A stretch of DNA of 35,158 nt from an uncultured Prevotellaceae bacterium (GCA_902775075.1 CACYKX010000013.1:1-35158); one strand, 5' to 3'; counted from the stretch's first letter, positions 1-8,886 are shown. The notes: generated by a model from the letters alone, not told the origin. A program made the numbers and translations.

Positions 1-1
1 G

Positions 2-208
2 AGAAGCATCGTAGAGAACTTGGATAAGTTCTACAAAGGAAAGACGGTTGTGATAGTGGCTCATCGCCTAAGTACGGTGAAGAATGCCGACCAAATCGTA
101 GTCATCGACCATGGCAAAGTGGTTGAGATAGGCAACCATGAGTCTTTGACCGCCAAACGAGGGGCATACTATAATCTTGTGAAGAATCAGTTGGAATTGG
201 GAAACTAA
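2..208 (+). CDS. ABC transporter ATP-binding protein, C-terminal end (partial)
   Basis: The reading frame is open from the first bases of the window, so this is the 3' end of a gene starting upstream. The visible residues carry the H-loop of an ABC ATPase (VIVAHRLSTVKNADQI) and the usual following strand (VVIDHGKVVEIGNHESL). These are the last ~65 residues of a nucleotide-binding domain of the exporter type, where membrane and ATPase parts are fused. The HlyD-like gene begins 12 nt downstream, which suggests a type I peptide/bacteriocin exporter, possibly with an N-terminal peptidase domain. That part is outside the window, so substrate and architecture are inferred. Confidence 0.9.
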   Translation, partial: RSIVENLDKFYKGKTVVIVAHRLSTVKNADQIVVIDHGKVVEIGNHESLTAKRGAYYNLVKNQLELGN

Positions 209-220
209 AATGTTTTTGAC

Positions 221-697
221 ATGGAACAGAAAGAAAGAGAATCAGATAATATCAAGTTGAGAAGTGAGAAGGTGAGGAACGTGATAGGCAAGGTTCCTCC
301 TCGCCTCGTCAGCTTGGGAACGGTTGTCATTACGATCATAGTCCTCGCCCTCGCAGTTGCTTTCTACAAGATACCTTATCCTATATCCATAGAGGCTAAT
401 GGTGAGGTCATCAATCAAAGAACGATGCAGGTGTTTGTGCCATACAAGTATTTGTATCTTTTCGATGAGCCAAGGACGGCTCATGTATCTTTCGAGGGCA
501 ACGACGATGCTTCTTATAACTGCAACATCATAAGCCATAATGCCAAGCTCATACATAGGGAAGATGGTAACTATTTTATGGCTACAGCCACTGTGAGTAC
601 ACAGGGACAAAATACCCCAATATTGCAACAGTACATGAAAGCCGATGTCAGAATCATCGTCAGTAATAAAACGTTATGGCAACAGGTATTCGGATAA
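221..697 (+). CDS. Short HlyD-like membrane-anchored secretion protein
   Basis: This 158-residue protein has a charged cytoplasmic N-terminus (1-30), one membrane segment (about 31-50, LGTVVITIIVLALAVAF) and a periplasmic part that starts like a membrane-fusion protein (YPISIEANGEVI). It is much shorter than classical HlyD proteins (about 400 residues) and lacks the long coiled-coil hairpin. It follows the ABC exporter by 12 nt and presumably acts as an accessory subunit in the same export complex. Its 3' end, including the TAA stop, lies inside a terminator hairpin. Membrane topology is clear; the adaptor role is inferred from the neighbour and the short membrane-fusion signature. Confidence 0.7.
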   Translation: MEQKERESDNIKLRSEKVRNVIGKVPPRLVSLGTVVITIIVLALAVAFYKIPYPISIEANGEVINQRTMQVFVPYKYLYLFDEPRTAHVSFEGNDDASYNCNIISHNAKLIHREDGNYFMATATVSTQGQNTPILQQYMKADVRIIVSNKTLWQQVFG

Positions 698-726
698 ACT
701 ATATCCGAATACCTGCCGTTTGTTTT
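683..726 (+). terminator. Terminator overlapping the stop codon of the HlyD-like gene
   Basis: Perfect 13-bp stem: CAGGTATTCGGAT at 683-695 pairs with ATCCGAATACCTG at 703-715, with a 7-nt loop. A T-rich tail follows (GTTTGTTTTTGG). The TAA at 695-697 lies at the tip of the left arm, so the hairpin is partly coding sequence. Confidence 0.75.
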
Positions 727-824
727 TGGATGCATATTGTGTTGGTAAGCATCAGATTTTACGCAAAAGTTCTAAATTCCATAAATTTCTCCTAGCGATT
801 TATGGGATATTTAGAAATTTATCG

Positions 825-832
825 TATCTTTG
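825..832 (+). promoter_or_regulatory. Bacteroidota -7 box in front of tandem hairpins
   Basis: TATCTTTG matches TAnnTTTG. No clear TTTG -33 element is seen about 20 nt upstream, so confidence is moderate. No convincing coding frame follows; the predicted transcript would run into the hairpin block at 845-956. Confidence 0.4.
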
Positions 833-839
833 TCCCCGA

Positions 840-980
840 ATTGAGGCGTTCTTTGCATATTGCAAAATACAGAAACGAGCAGAAGTCCGCTCGTTTCCAA
901 ACGAGCAGAAGTCCGCTCGTTTCCATATTGTTACCTATATAATATAGGCAAACGCCCAACTTCTTGATTTTCAATCAAAG
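840..980 (+). ncRNA. Candidate structured RNA with tandem hairpins
   Basis: Downstream of the -7 box the sequence can fold as one unit. A closing helix GGCGTT (845-850) pairs with AACGCC (951-956). Inside are hairpins at 853-867 (TTTGCA/TGCAAA), 872-897, 899-922 and 934-948 (CCTATA/TATAGG). A weaker hairpin (TTGAT/ATCAA, 964-978) follows. No gene is evident here. It could instead be a terminator region shared by the convergent genes on either side. Confidence 0.35.
873..924. repeat. Two perfect 26-bp tandem repeats, each a hairpin
   Basis: Copies at 873-898 and 899-924 are identical over 26 bp. Each contains AAACGAGC, an 8-nt loop AGAAGTCC, then GCTCGTTT, giving an 8-bp stem. The first copy has one extra G-C pair at the base (872/897). 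It lies between convergent genes. Confidence 0.9.
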
Positions 981-996
981 TCCAATTTAGAGCGAG

Positions 997-1716
997 TTAT
1001 CTTTTTATATCTTCAATAATTTCTTGTTGCTGTTTCTTTTTGTCAATTTCTGCTTTTTCGTTGGCTAACATTTTAGTCTTCTCTTCTGCCTTCTGCCGTG
1101 CTTCTGCTTCATCTCTTTTGCGTTTGGCCTCAGCAACTTCTGCAGCTTTGGTCTTCTCGTATGCGGCAATAACAGGATCTGAACTGTATTTAGGTCCATC
1201 CAACTGTTCTGAAATTTCCTTAGCTTTCTTTAGATGTTTTGCATCACGTCTTCCGCGTGCATCCATCCATCCTAAAAAGTCTTTTCCGGAAGGAAGTTTT
1301 CCACATTCTAAAGCTATTTTCTTAGCTCCACTAAGAGCCTGATTGATTGACTGTTGTTGATAATCTTTGCCATAAACTGTCACCTCATTCAAAGTATGTG
1401 TCGTTTTGGGCAAAAGGAACAAAGTATCCGGCAAATTCCTAGAATATATTTTTGTCTCCAGATATCCTTCTCGTTTTACGGATGCAGAATCGAAGGTATA
1501 TCTCATATTCCAGTATCCACGATAATCAGAACGCGCCCAATGTCCATTGTCTGTATGAATTATCACATCACGAACAGGCACATGCGTTTCCATGTCAGCA
1601 ATTACACACGTACGGTATTGCGAGCCCACGATCGTGTCTTTACAGGCTCTCGTATCCTGTGCCTTGACAATGGAACTCATTAATAAGGCTAATATAACAA
1701 AGACGATTCTATTCAT
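997..1716 (-). CDS. Exported protein with carboxypeptidase-like regulatory domain and coiled-coil tail
   Basis: This 239-residue protein has a signal peptide (about 1-19, ending SSIVKAQ). The next ~85 residues look like a carboxypeptidase-regulatory-like beta-sandwich (VIADMETHVPVRDVIIHTDNG, then DYRGYW) ending in the Bacteroidota motif LNEVTVYGK near 110-120, which is also seen at the start of TonB-linked proteins. The C-terminal ~75 residues are a highly charged Lys/Glu/Ala coiled coil. It is a single gene with its own promoter (boxes at 1736-1743 and 1764-1767). A periplasmic or envelope location is likely. The specific function is unknown, and similarity to known families stops at the domain level. 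Confidence 0.75.
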   Translation of the reverse strand: MNRIVFVILALLMSSIVKAQDTRACKDTIVGSQYRTCVIADMETHVPVRDVIIHTDNGHWARSDYRGYWNMRYTFDSASVKREGYLETKIYSRNLPDTLFLLPKTTHTLNEVTVYGKDYQQQSINQALSGAKKIALECGKLPSGKDFLGWMDARGRRDAKHLKKAKEISEQLDGPKYSSDPVIAAYEKTKAAEVAEAKRKRDEAEARQKAEEKTKMLANEKAEIDKKKQQQEIIEDIKR

Positions 1717-1735
1717 TCCTTTTTCTTAACGAAAA

Positions 1736-1767
1736 CAAAGGTAATGGAAAGAATCGTCCTCTGCAAA
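1736..1767 (-). promoter_or_regulatory. Promoter of the exported coiled-coil protein gene
   Basis: On the minus strand, -33 TTTG (1764-1767) and -7 TACCTTTG (1736-1743) are separated by 20 nt, a full match to the Bacteroidota consensus. The start codon is about 20 nt downstream. Confidence 0.75.
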
Positions 1768-1811
1768 TATATTGTAGCTTATTAAAGCGAATTAAGCATT
1801 TTTTTTACAAG

Positions 1812-3158
1812 TTACTGCTCTTCTATCTTTATACCTACATCTTTCATCAACTTCAAAGCATCCACATATTGTGCAATACCTTGGGCTACATCCTTGGCTG
1901 CTTTCATTGCCAATACTACGGTTTGAGGTCTATGTACAACATCACCACCAGCAAAAACGCCTCTGCGTGTTGTCATTCCATATGGACGTTCTTGCACTTT
2001 GACATAACCCTTTTCATCAACCTCGATACCCTCAGTGGTTGAAACAATACGATTGGCCGGACGGCTTCCGATAGCTAAATATATTCGATCAAACTTTTCG
2101 ATACACTCTCCGTCTGGCGTCTTCAACCGGCATTCTGCAAGTCGGCCATTCTTACCGGCAATAAACTCTTCGACGGTCGTCTCCCATTGAAATTTTACGC
2201 CTTCACTTACGGCCTCTTCGTATTCGCTTTGGATTGCAGGCATCTCTTCCTGTGTTCTACGGTATATAACCGTAACATCGGATCCCATACGAATGGCTGT
2301 TCGTGCCGCATCCATAGCGACATTACCACCACCAATAACGCCTACCTTCTCTCCATCCTTCAAAGGTACTTGATCACGACCTAATGCACCTTCGTTGAAG
2401 GCATTTACATTATGAAGGAAATAGGTACTCTGACTTACACCATGTAGTTTGCTACCTGGAGTAGAATCCATATTCTGAGGAACTGCGGTACCTGTACCCA
2501 TAAAGATGGCATCAAAACCTTCTGCGAAAAGAGAATCTACAGTAAGTCCGCTCTCTCCAACAAGGGCGTTACATACGAAATTCACACCCAAGGCTTCTAT
2601 CTTCGCAGTCTCCGAACGAACTACCACCTTAGGCAATCTATATTCTGGAATACCATACATCAAAACGCCACCAGGTTCTGCCTGCCCCTCAAAGATGGTC
2701 ACAGCAAAACCTTCACGGGCAAGATCACCGGCAACGGTAAGTCCTGCAGGACCAGAACCTATCACGGCTACCTTTCCCCGTGTCTTCTGTGGTAATTTCT
2801 CACGGCGAAGTTGCATCTTTGTATCGAAATCAGCGATAAATTGCTCTAGTTTACCAATCTGTATTGGTGTGCCCTTCTTGCCAAGAACGCAATGACCCTG
2901 ACATTGTTTTTCATGTGGACATACTCTACCACAAATCGCCGGAAGATTACTCTTGCTGTTGATAATCTGCATTGCACTTCCTAAATTGCCTTTCGACAAT
3001 TCGTGCACAAAATCAGGTATATCGTTTTCAATAGGGCAACCTTTCTTACACTGTGGTATCTTACAGTGTAGGCATCGTTGAGCTTCTTCGATAGCCTCAT
3101 GCATATTATATCCTTCATGAACTACTTGAAAAGCATTTTGTTCGTCGATTTCACTCAT
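1812..3158 (-). CDS. gltD: NADPH-dependent glutamate synthase, small-subunit type
   Basis: This 448-residue flavoprotein is of the GltD family, which passes electrons from NADPH through FAD to glutamate synthesis from 2-oxoglutarate and glutamine. The N-terminus has the two cysteine clusters for 4Fe-4S centres (C29/C32/C37/C41 in HCKIPQCKKGC, and C76/C80/C86/C90 in CGRVCPHEKQCQGHC). An FAD-binding GSGPAG follows at 134-139, then an NADPH-binding GGGNVAMDAA. Length is close to the usual 450-490. No large GltB subunit lies beside it, so it may act as a stand-alone enzyme, pair with a subunit encoded elsewhere, or serve as an electron-transfer protein. A promoter-like TAAATTTG (minus strand, 3200-3207) precedes it, and a terminator separates it from the upstream gene. 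Confidence 0.9.
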   Translation of the reverse strand: MSEIDEQNAFQVVHEGYNMHEAIEEAQRCLHCKIPQCKKGCPIENDIPDFVHELSKGNLGSAMQIINSKSNLPAICGRVCPHEKQCQGHCVLGKKGTPIQIGKLEQFIADFDTKMQLRREKLPQKTRGKVAVIGSGPAGLTVAGDLAREGFAVTIFEGQAEPGGVLMYGIPEYRLPKVVVRSETAKIEALGVNFVCNALVGESGLTVDSLFAEGFDAIFMGTGTAVPQNMDSTPGSKLHGVSQSTYFLHNVNAFNEGALGRDQVPLKDGEKVGVIGGGNVAMDAARTAIRMGSDVTVIYRRTQEEMPAIQSEYEEAVSEGVKFQWETTVEEFIAGKNGRLAECRLKTPDGECIEKFDRIYLAIGSRPANRIVSTTEGIEVDEKGYVKVQERPYGMTTRRGVFAGGDVVHRPQTVVLAMKAAKDVAQGIAQYVDALKLMKDVGIKIEEQ

Positions 3159-3199
3159 ACCTATTTATTTTAAATTGATTTTGTCTTAAGTTTGTAATG

Positions 3200-3207
3200 C
3201 AAATTTA
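3200..3207 (-). promoter_or_regulatory. Probable promoter -7 box of gltD
   Basis: TAAATTTG on the minus strand, about 42 nt upstream of the gltD start. No good -33 element was seen. Confidence 0.4.
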
Positions 3208-3274
3208 CATATTAACGCATACAGAATTTAACATTATATCTTATTCTTAACGATTTTTAATCATATTGACGCAA

Positions 3275-3307
3275 AGAATGCACAATATCTTTCATATTGT
3301 GCATTCT
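3275..3307 (-). terminator. Hairpin terminator after the GH2 gene
   Basis: Perfect 14-bp stem (3275-3288 with 3294-3307) and a 5-nt loop, 40 nt past the GH2 stop. The U-tail on the minus strand is short (TTTGCG), so termination may be partial. Confidence 0.65.
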
Positions 3308-3347
3308 ATAATTTAATTATTAGCGATTATGAATTGCACTCTCGTGC

Positions 3348-5813
3348 TCAATTCGTATGGATTACGGGAATTCGTATCTCCTTTTCTATATGTCGTTCCG
3401 CATCTTTTACCTTGACATGAATTTCTCCGGAATGTTCTCCTGCCCTAACGGTTAACACTAATTTGCCTGCGAAAAGATGCATATTAGGTTGCTTGAACGA
3501 TTCCAATGATGTGGCATCGCCATTACATACGGCTTCGAAAGTTCCTTCTCCTGACACTTCAAATGACAGGGCATCGGTAGCATTCGGAATTTCTGTACCT
3601 TCTGCATCTACCAGCGATACTGTAATATATGCTAAGTCTTCACCATCTGCTTTCAGCGATTCTCTATCTGATTGCAACTTCAAATTCTTTGCTTCACCCG
3701 CTGTCTTTACCATGACTTCACCCGTCTGTTGACCATCTTCATCGTAGGTTACTACTTTTATCTCACCAGGAGTATACTTCACATCTTTCCACATCAGCCT
3801 ATATCTTGCAGCGCGTTTTTCTGCTTCCTGTGCCGTTGCCGGATGCCCAACTTTCCACTCTGCATCATCTATTTTGGCTTTATGGATTCGTCCCTGCGAG
3901 ATTCCATTTACAAATAGTTCTGCACAAGGATAATCTGTATAACAGAACACAGGTGTTTTCTTTCCTTCCCTACCCGGCCAAGTCCAATGAGGTAACACAT
4001 GGATCGTATGTTCTTTCTTATTCCATACTGAGCGATATAGATAATATCGGTCTTTAGGAAGACCAGCTAAATCACATGCTCCAAAATAACTACTACGAGA
4101 GGGCCAATATTCATCATAAGGTGAAGGTTCACCAAGATAATCTATACCAGTCCAGATAAACTGGCCAATTGTGTACGGAGCATCCTCCATTGCCATAAAG
4201 TCTTCTTCTGGTAAGTTACTCCATGAGCACCATTCTGTGTCATATCCGCTTAATTGTCCATCCTCCCATGTCTTATCATTGTTCCATTCCACAGGAAACT
4301 TATATATTCCACGACTACTTACCGTTGACGCCGTTTCTGATCCTAACAAGAAGCCAACGGGTAATTGCTTGATATTTCTTCCATATTTGTAAACGCGATA
4401 ATTGAAACCTGGAATATCCATCACCTGTGCAAAACCTGACTTCAAAGCATCCTCAGCTCTATCCATTCCTTGGGTAACAGGGCGCGTAGGATCCAACTGA
4501 TGACAAATATTCTGTAAGTGTTCAGCCTCATCTCGTCCTTCCTTGCTCCATTGATCTGGAATTTCATTACCGATACTATACATGATGAGCGATGGATGAT
4601 TTCTATTCGCTCTTACTAGGTTTTCGATATCACGGTCGGCCCATTCTTTGAAGAATCTAGAATAACCATTTTTACACTTTGCATAGAACCACATATCGAA
4701 ACTCTCGGCCATCACCATTACTCCAAGAGAATCGTATACCTCCATCTGCATCTGAGAAGGCATATTATGAGAAGTTCTTATCGCATCGGCACCCATATCT
4801 TTCATCAACTTTACTTGTCGAATTAAGGCTGCTTTGTTTACGGCTGCTCCTAATGGACCTAAGTCGTGATGTAAACAGACTCCTTGGAACTTTCTAGCCT
4901 TTCCATTTAGCATAAACCCATTCGTTTTATCAAAAGAAATAGTTCTAATTCCGTATTTCAGGCATTCGTCATCAAAGACAGTTTCTTTTCCGGTTGTCTT
5001 TTTATTCGAAGCTAACACTTCGATTTTCAGTTGATAAAGATATGGATTCTCCGGACTCCACAGTTGTGCATGATCTACAAAGATGTCAAAGTCTACATCT
5101 GTATTGGCTTTCTTATTGGCAACAGTTTTTACCTTGCCTTCGGCATCAAGTATTGTCAATCTCACCATTCGCTTATCCATGCGTCCATCCAGTTTCACCT
5201 TGGCATGAAGTTTGGCACGCCCTTTAGAACTTACATTTTCCGTAGTAATAAATGTTCCCCAGTCATCTATCTTGACATCGCCTGTTGATATCAACTTTAC
5301 TGGGCGATATAATCCTGCACCAGGATACCATCTACTACTTTCTTCACGATTGTTCAGACTAACCTGTAAGAGATTTTCCTTTCCCTGATGGATATAAGGG
5401 GTAATATCTATACGAAAGGCATTATACCCATATTTCCACTCTCCTACTTTACGACCATTCACATAAACCACAGGTTCACTCATAGCTCCATCAAAGACGA
5501 GTTCTGCTTGTTTTCCTTTTTCTACGTGAAATGTCGTCTTATAATAGCCTTTCCCTATCCATGGTAAAGCGCCAGAGCGTCCACTTTTTTCGGTAGCCTC
5601 GGTTTCCCCATTTTGGGTAATAGCGACTTTCTGTAAGTCCCATTTCTTATCAAAAGGACCAGCAATAGCCCAATCATGAGGAATTCTCACACGAGTCCAG
5701 TTCAAACTATCGCGTGAAAATTCCCAATATTTAAGGTTAGTTACTTGTCTCTGAGCAGATGCAGATAGAAAAGATGTTAATATCAACATCATAAAAAGAA
5801 ATTTCTTGTACAT
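3348..5813 (-). CDS. Exported glycoside hydrolase family 2 (beta-galactosidase type)
   Basis: This 821-residue protein has a signal peptide (1-20, ending SASA-Q), a sugar-binding jelly roll (to about 180), an immunoglobulin-like GH2 domain (about 180-290), a TIM barrel (about 295-600) and C-terminal beta-sandwich modules. The barrel has the acid/base Glu in SIGNE (E417) and a likely nucleophile in LLGSETAS (E493). FIWTGIDYLGEP is typical of Bacteroidota GH2 beta-galactosidases. It probably cleaves beta-galactosides in the periplasm or at the surface. It starts only 30 nt after the tyrA stop with no visible promoter, so it may be read through from the aromatic operon. No SusC/SusD pair is nearby. 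The family is secure; the exact substrate is not. Confidence 0.88.
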   Translation of the reverse strand: MYKKFLFMMLILTSFLSASAQRQVTNLKYWEFSRDSLNWTRVRIPHDWAIAGPFDKKWDLQKVAITQNGETEATEKSGRSGALPWIGKGYYKTTFHVEKGKQAELVFDGAMSEPVVYVNGRKVGEWKYGYNAFRIDITPYIHQGKENLLQVSLNNREESSRWYPGAGLYRPVKLISTGDVKIDDWGTFITTENVSSKGRAKLHAKVKLDGRMDKRMVRLTILDAEGKVKTVANKKANTDVDFDIFVDHAQLWSPENPYLYQLKIEVLASNKKTTGKETVFDDECLKYGIRTISFDKTNGFMLNGKARKFQGVCLHHDLGPLGAAVNKAALIRQVKLMKDMGADAIRTSHNMPSQMQMEVYDSLGVMVMAESFDMWFYAKCKNGYSRFFKEWADRDIENLVRANRNHPSLIMYSIGNEIPDQWSKEGRDEAEHLQNICHQLDPTRPVTQGMDRAEDALKSGFAQVMDIPGFNYRVYKYGRNIKQLPVGFLLGSETASTVSSRGIYKFPVEWNNDKTWEDGQLSGYDTEWCSWSNLPEEDFMAMEDAPYTIGQFIWTGIDYLGEPSPYDEYWPSRSSYFGACDLAGLPKDRYYLYRSVWNKKEHTIHVLPHWTWPGREGKKTPVFCYTDYPCAELFVNGISQGRIHKAKIDDAEWKVGHPATAQEAEKRAARYRLMWKDVKYTPGEIKVVTYDEDGQQTGEVMVKTAGEAKNLKLQSDRESLKADGEDLAYITVSLVDAEGTEIPNATDALSFEVSGEGTFEAVCNGDATSLESFKQPNMHLFAGKLVLTVRAGEHSGEIHVKVKDAERHIEKEIRIPVIHTN

Positions 5814-5843
5814 ATAGTTGTTTTGTTTTTAGGTATTCTCCGG

Positions 5844-6653
5844 TTATCGGTTGATTTCGATATCTTTTGCCACGTTGTTTCTTATCTTTCTCAGATAACC
5901 TTGCATTCTTTTAGCATCCTTATGATCTATGATATCTATCAATTCTTTCAATTCGTCACGTATCAAGGATACTTGTCCACTTGTATAAGGATTAAAGAGA
6001 ATTTCCTGCAACAAGTAATCATCCTCGTTTAATACGCCCTTTGCGATATTCATATGGCGCTTGAATGTCGTACCTGGAGCATCTTGATGTTTCATAACAG
6101 CAGCAAAACAGAATGTGCTCACGAAAGGTATACTCAAAGAGTAAGCCACTGTTTCATCATGCTCCTTGAAACTATATTCATAGATATTCAATCCAAGTTT
6201 CTGATACAAGTCCTTGAAGAAAATCCTTCCCATATAATCACCTTCATTGATGATAATCGCATTCTCTTCGCTCAATTGGTTCAAATTGGCAAAGGTCGGA
6301 CCAAACATCGGGTGGGTTGAGACATAAGGGTGACCACTCTGCTCGTAGAATGTTTTCAATCCTGTCTTCACAGAGGCGATATCACTAAGGATACAGTCTT
6401 CAGGCAAGAAAGGCAATACTTCCTTGAAAGCCGACAAGGTATATTTCACAGTTACAGCATTGATAACGAGTTCGGGTTGGAATGCCTTTATTTCTTCGGT
6501 TGTTGTAAATCTCTGACAATTATAGGTAAAACGAAGTCGACGGGCATCTTGTTCAAATGCTGCGACCTCGTGATCAAACGAAAGCAGGTCGATGAAGAAA
6601 CTTCCCATCTTACCTGCTCCCATAATTAATATTTTCATTTTCTTGTTATTCAT
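5844..6653 (-). CDS. tyrA: Prephenate dehydrogenase
   Basis: This 269-residue NAD(P)-dependent enzyme converts prephenate to 4-hydroxyphenylpyruvate on the tyrosine branch. The N-terminal Rossmann motif is ILIMGAGKMGSFF (residues 8-20). THPMFGPTF is a characteristic TyrA substrate-site segment. The C-terminal half is helical, as expected for the dimerisation domain. No ACT or chorismate mutase domain is present, since mutase activity comes from the fused upstream enzyme. Its start overlaps the end of the DAHP synthase/mutase gene by 8 nt, so translation is probably coupled. Confidence 0.9.
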   Translation of the reverse strand: MNNKKMKILIMGAGKMGSFFIDLLSFDHEVAAFEQDARRLRFTYNCQRFTTTEEIKAFQPELVINAVTVKYTLSAFKEVLPFLPEDCILSDIASVKTGLKTFYEQSGHPYVSTHPMFGPTFANLNQLSEENAIIINEGDYMGRIFFKDLYQKLGLNIYEYSFKEHDETVAYSLSIPFVSTFCFAAVMKHQDAPGTTFKRHMNIAKGVLNEDDYLLQEILFNPYTSGQVSLIRDELKELIDIIDHKDAKRMQGYLRKIRNNVAKDIEINR

Positions 6654-7710
6654 TTACGATCTTCAACTGCTGACGTACACTTTCTTCATGAATCAACTCA
6701 AATACATGAGCTGCAAATTCGGGATCCATTCCACAAAGACTTGCCTGTGCACCTCTCTTCTCCAGAATTTCATTATATCTTCCTGCCTGAAGAACTGTCA
6801 TATTGTGTTCTTTCTTAAAGGTACCGATCTCACGACAAATACGGAATCGCTTTGATAAGAGATCCATCAGATTATTATCCAACTCATCAATCTGACTTCT
6901 TAACTGTCGTAATCCTTCTGTTGTAGTATGTTCATCACGAACGACAAGTAATCCTAATATATAATCAAGGATTTCTGGAGTAATCTGCTGCTTGGCATCG
7001 CTCCATGCTTCATCAGGATTACAATGGCTTTCTACTATCAGACCATCAAAGCCAAGGTCCAGAGCCTGTTGACACAGTGGAGCTATCAAATCACGACGTC
7101 CACCAATATGACTTGGATCGCAAATAATAGGTAATTCTGGAATTCTACGATGCAATTCTATAGGGATCTGCCACATCGGTAGGTTACGATAGATTTTCTT
7201 ATCATAGCTAGAGAATCCGCGATGAATAGCAGCCAACCGTTTTACACCAGCTTGATTGATACGCTCCATAGCTCCGATCCATAATTCAAGATCTGGATTT
7301 ACAGGATTCTTCACGAGTACCGGACCATCATAGCCTTTCAAAGCATCTGCTAAAGATTGCATTGCAAAAGGATTAGCACTTGTTCTTGCTCCTACCCATA
7401 ATATGTCTATACCATATTTTACGGCAAGTTCTACATGCTCTGGGGTTGCCACCTCAGTAGCGGTAAGCATACCAGTCTCTTCCTTGACTCTCTGCATCCA
7501 TGGCAAGGCTTCCTCCCCATTACCTTCAAATCCTCCTGGTTTTGTACGTGGTTTCCAGATACCAGCACGAAACATATGACATCCTTTGGCTGCAAGTTCC
7601 TTTGCTGTCGTCATCACTTGTTCTTCGGTCTCTGCTGAGCATGGTCCTGCGATAACAACGGGACGTTCGTTATCACTCGGTAAATTTAAAGGTTCTAATT
7701 CGAGTTCCAT
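6646..7710 (-). CDS. Bifunctional DAHP synthase / chorismate mutase
   Basis: This 354-residue fusion has an N-terminal (about 1-260) class I DAHP synthase barrel of the beta type, with GPCSAE at 22-27, KPRT at 53-56 and DPSHIGGRRD further on. The C-terminal (about 265-354) is an AroQ-type helical chorismate mutase (LRSQIDELDNNLMDLLSKR). It catalyses the first step of the shikimate pathway and the chorismate-to-prephenate step. In related fusions the mutase part provides feedback control of the synthase; that is family knowledge, not visible here. It sits 6 nt after the aminotransferase gene and overlaps tyrA, in a tightly packed operon. Confidence 0.93.
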   Translation of the reverse strand: MELELEPLNLPSDNERPVVIAGPCSAETEEQVMTTAKELAAKGCHMFRAGIWKPRTKPGGFEGNGEEALPWMQRVKEETGMLTATEVATPEHVELAVKYGIDILWVGARTSANPFAMQSLADALKGYDGPVLVKNPVNPDLELWIGAMERINQAGVKRLAAIHRGFSSYDKKIYRNLPMWQIPIELHRRIPELPIICDPSHIGGRRDLIAPLCQQALDLGFDGLIVESHCNPDEAWSDAKQQITPEILDYILGLLVVRDEHTTTEGLRQLRSQIDELDNNLMDLLSKRFRICREIGTFKKEHNMTVLQAGRYNEILEKRGAQASLCGMDPEFAAHVFELIHEESVRQQLKIVNE

Positions 7711-7716
7711 AGTCTG

Positions 7717-8886
7717 TTATTTTTTAAATTCGTTCTTTATTCTTTTCAATGCTTCCTGCATCTTATCATCTTTTGCACAAAGGGATATACGAATATATCG
7801 TTTACCATTATTTCCAAAGATAAATCCTGGCGTAATAAATACCTTTGCCTGATGTAGTACACGTTCTGTCAACTCTTCCACATCGTTATATTCTTCTGGA
7901 ATCTTTCCCCAAAGGAACATACCTACCTGTTTAGGATCATACGTGCATCCGAGTGCCTTCATAATCTCTTCGGCTATCACTCTTCGGCGACGATAATTCT
8001 CTATATTATTCACACGATGCCACTCTTCGGTATTCGTCTCCAAAGCCTCGGCGGCAGCAAGTTGTATTCCACGGAAACTACCATTCTCGATATTGCTCTG
8101 TACCTTAAACATCCAACTGATATACTGTTGGTTGCTCATGATCATAGCGACACGCCATCCTGGCATATTATGACTCTTCGACATCGAGTTGAATTCAATA
8201 CAACAATCTTTAGCTCCCGGCACTTGCATGATACTCATCGGGGTATCGTTCAATATCAGCGAATATGGATTATCATTCACCACGACGATTTCGTGCTTCT
8301 TGGCAAAAGCCACCAGACGTTCGTAGATATCCATCCTGGCATTACCTCCAGTAGGCATATTCGGATAATTCGTCCACATCAATTTAACGCGACTTAAATC
8401 CATTTTTTCCAACTCATCGAAATCAGGTTGCCATCCTTTATCTTCGCATAGGTTATAGTTTATAATCTTTGTTCCGAAGATCTTATTAATAGCTGTATAA
8501 GTGGGATAACCTGGATCTGGAATCAATACTTCATCACCAGGATTACAGAACGCAAGTGTGGCATACATAATACCTTCTTTACTTCCTATAATAGGTTGTA
8601 CCTCTGTAGCCCAGTCGAAATCTACATGATAAGTACGCTTATAGAATCCTGCCATCGCCTTGCGCAATTCCGGTATTCCGGATGTAGGCTGATAGCCATG
8701 GGCATTAGACTGTTGGGCCACTTCGCATAATTTATCTATTGTTTTCTTAGATGGTGGCATATCAGGACTACCGATAGCAAGGGAGATGATATTCTCCCCC
8801 TTTGCATTCAACTGTGCTACTTCTTTTAGCTTACGACTAAAATAGTATTCCTGTATTTCATTAACTCTTTTAGCAGGTATAATCAT
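7717..8886 (-). CDS. Class I/II PLP aminotransferase, aromatic
   Basis: This 389-residue fold-type I aminotransferase has the PLP lysine in FNSMSKSHNMPGWR (K237), the cofactor-binding DNPYS near 205-209 and the motif TNYPNMPTG. The position between prephenate dehydratase (20 nt upstream) and DAHP synthase/mutase (6 nt downstream) points to phenylpyruvate and hydroxyphenylpyruvate transamination to Phe and Tyr. By sequence alone it could also act on other substrates such as aspartate or LL-diaminopimelate, so the aromatic role is inferred from context. Confidence 0.88.
   Translation of the reverse strand: MIIPAKRVNEIQEYYFSRKLKEVAQLNAKGENIISLAIGSPDMPPSKKTIDKLCEVAQQSNAHGYQPTSGIPELRKAMAGFYKRTYHVDFDWATEVQPIIGSKEGIMYATLAFCNPGDEVLIPDPGYPTYTAINKIFGTKIINYNLCEDKGWQPDFDELEKMDLSRVKLMWTNYPNMPTGGNARMDIYERLVAFAKKHEIVVVNDNPYSLILNDTPMSIMQVPGAKDCCIEFNSMSKSHNMPGWRVAMIMSNQQYISWMFKVQSNIENGSFRGIQLAAAEALETNTEEWHRVNNIENYRRRRVIAEEIMKALGCTYDPKQVGMFLWGKIPEEYNDVEELTERVLHQAKVFITPGFIFGNNGKRYIRISLCAKDDKMQEALKRIKNEFKK

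Noticed and set aside
242..628. Minus-strand open frame opposite the HlyD-like gene
   Set aside because: Shadow of a real gene; no domain, no promoter, and composition follows the opposite strand.
645..947. 100-codon plus-strand open frame across the hairpin block
   Set aside because: It overlaps the HlyD-like gene end, crosses the terminator and both tandem hairpins, and its composition does not look like protein.
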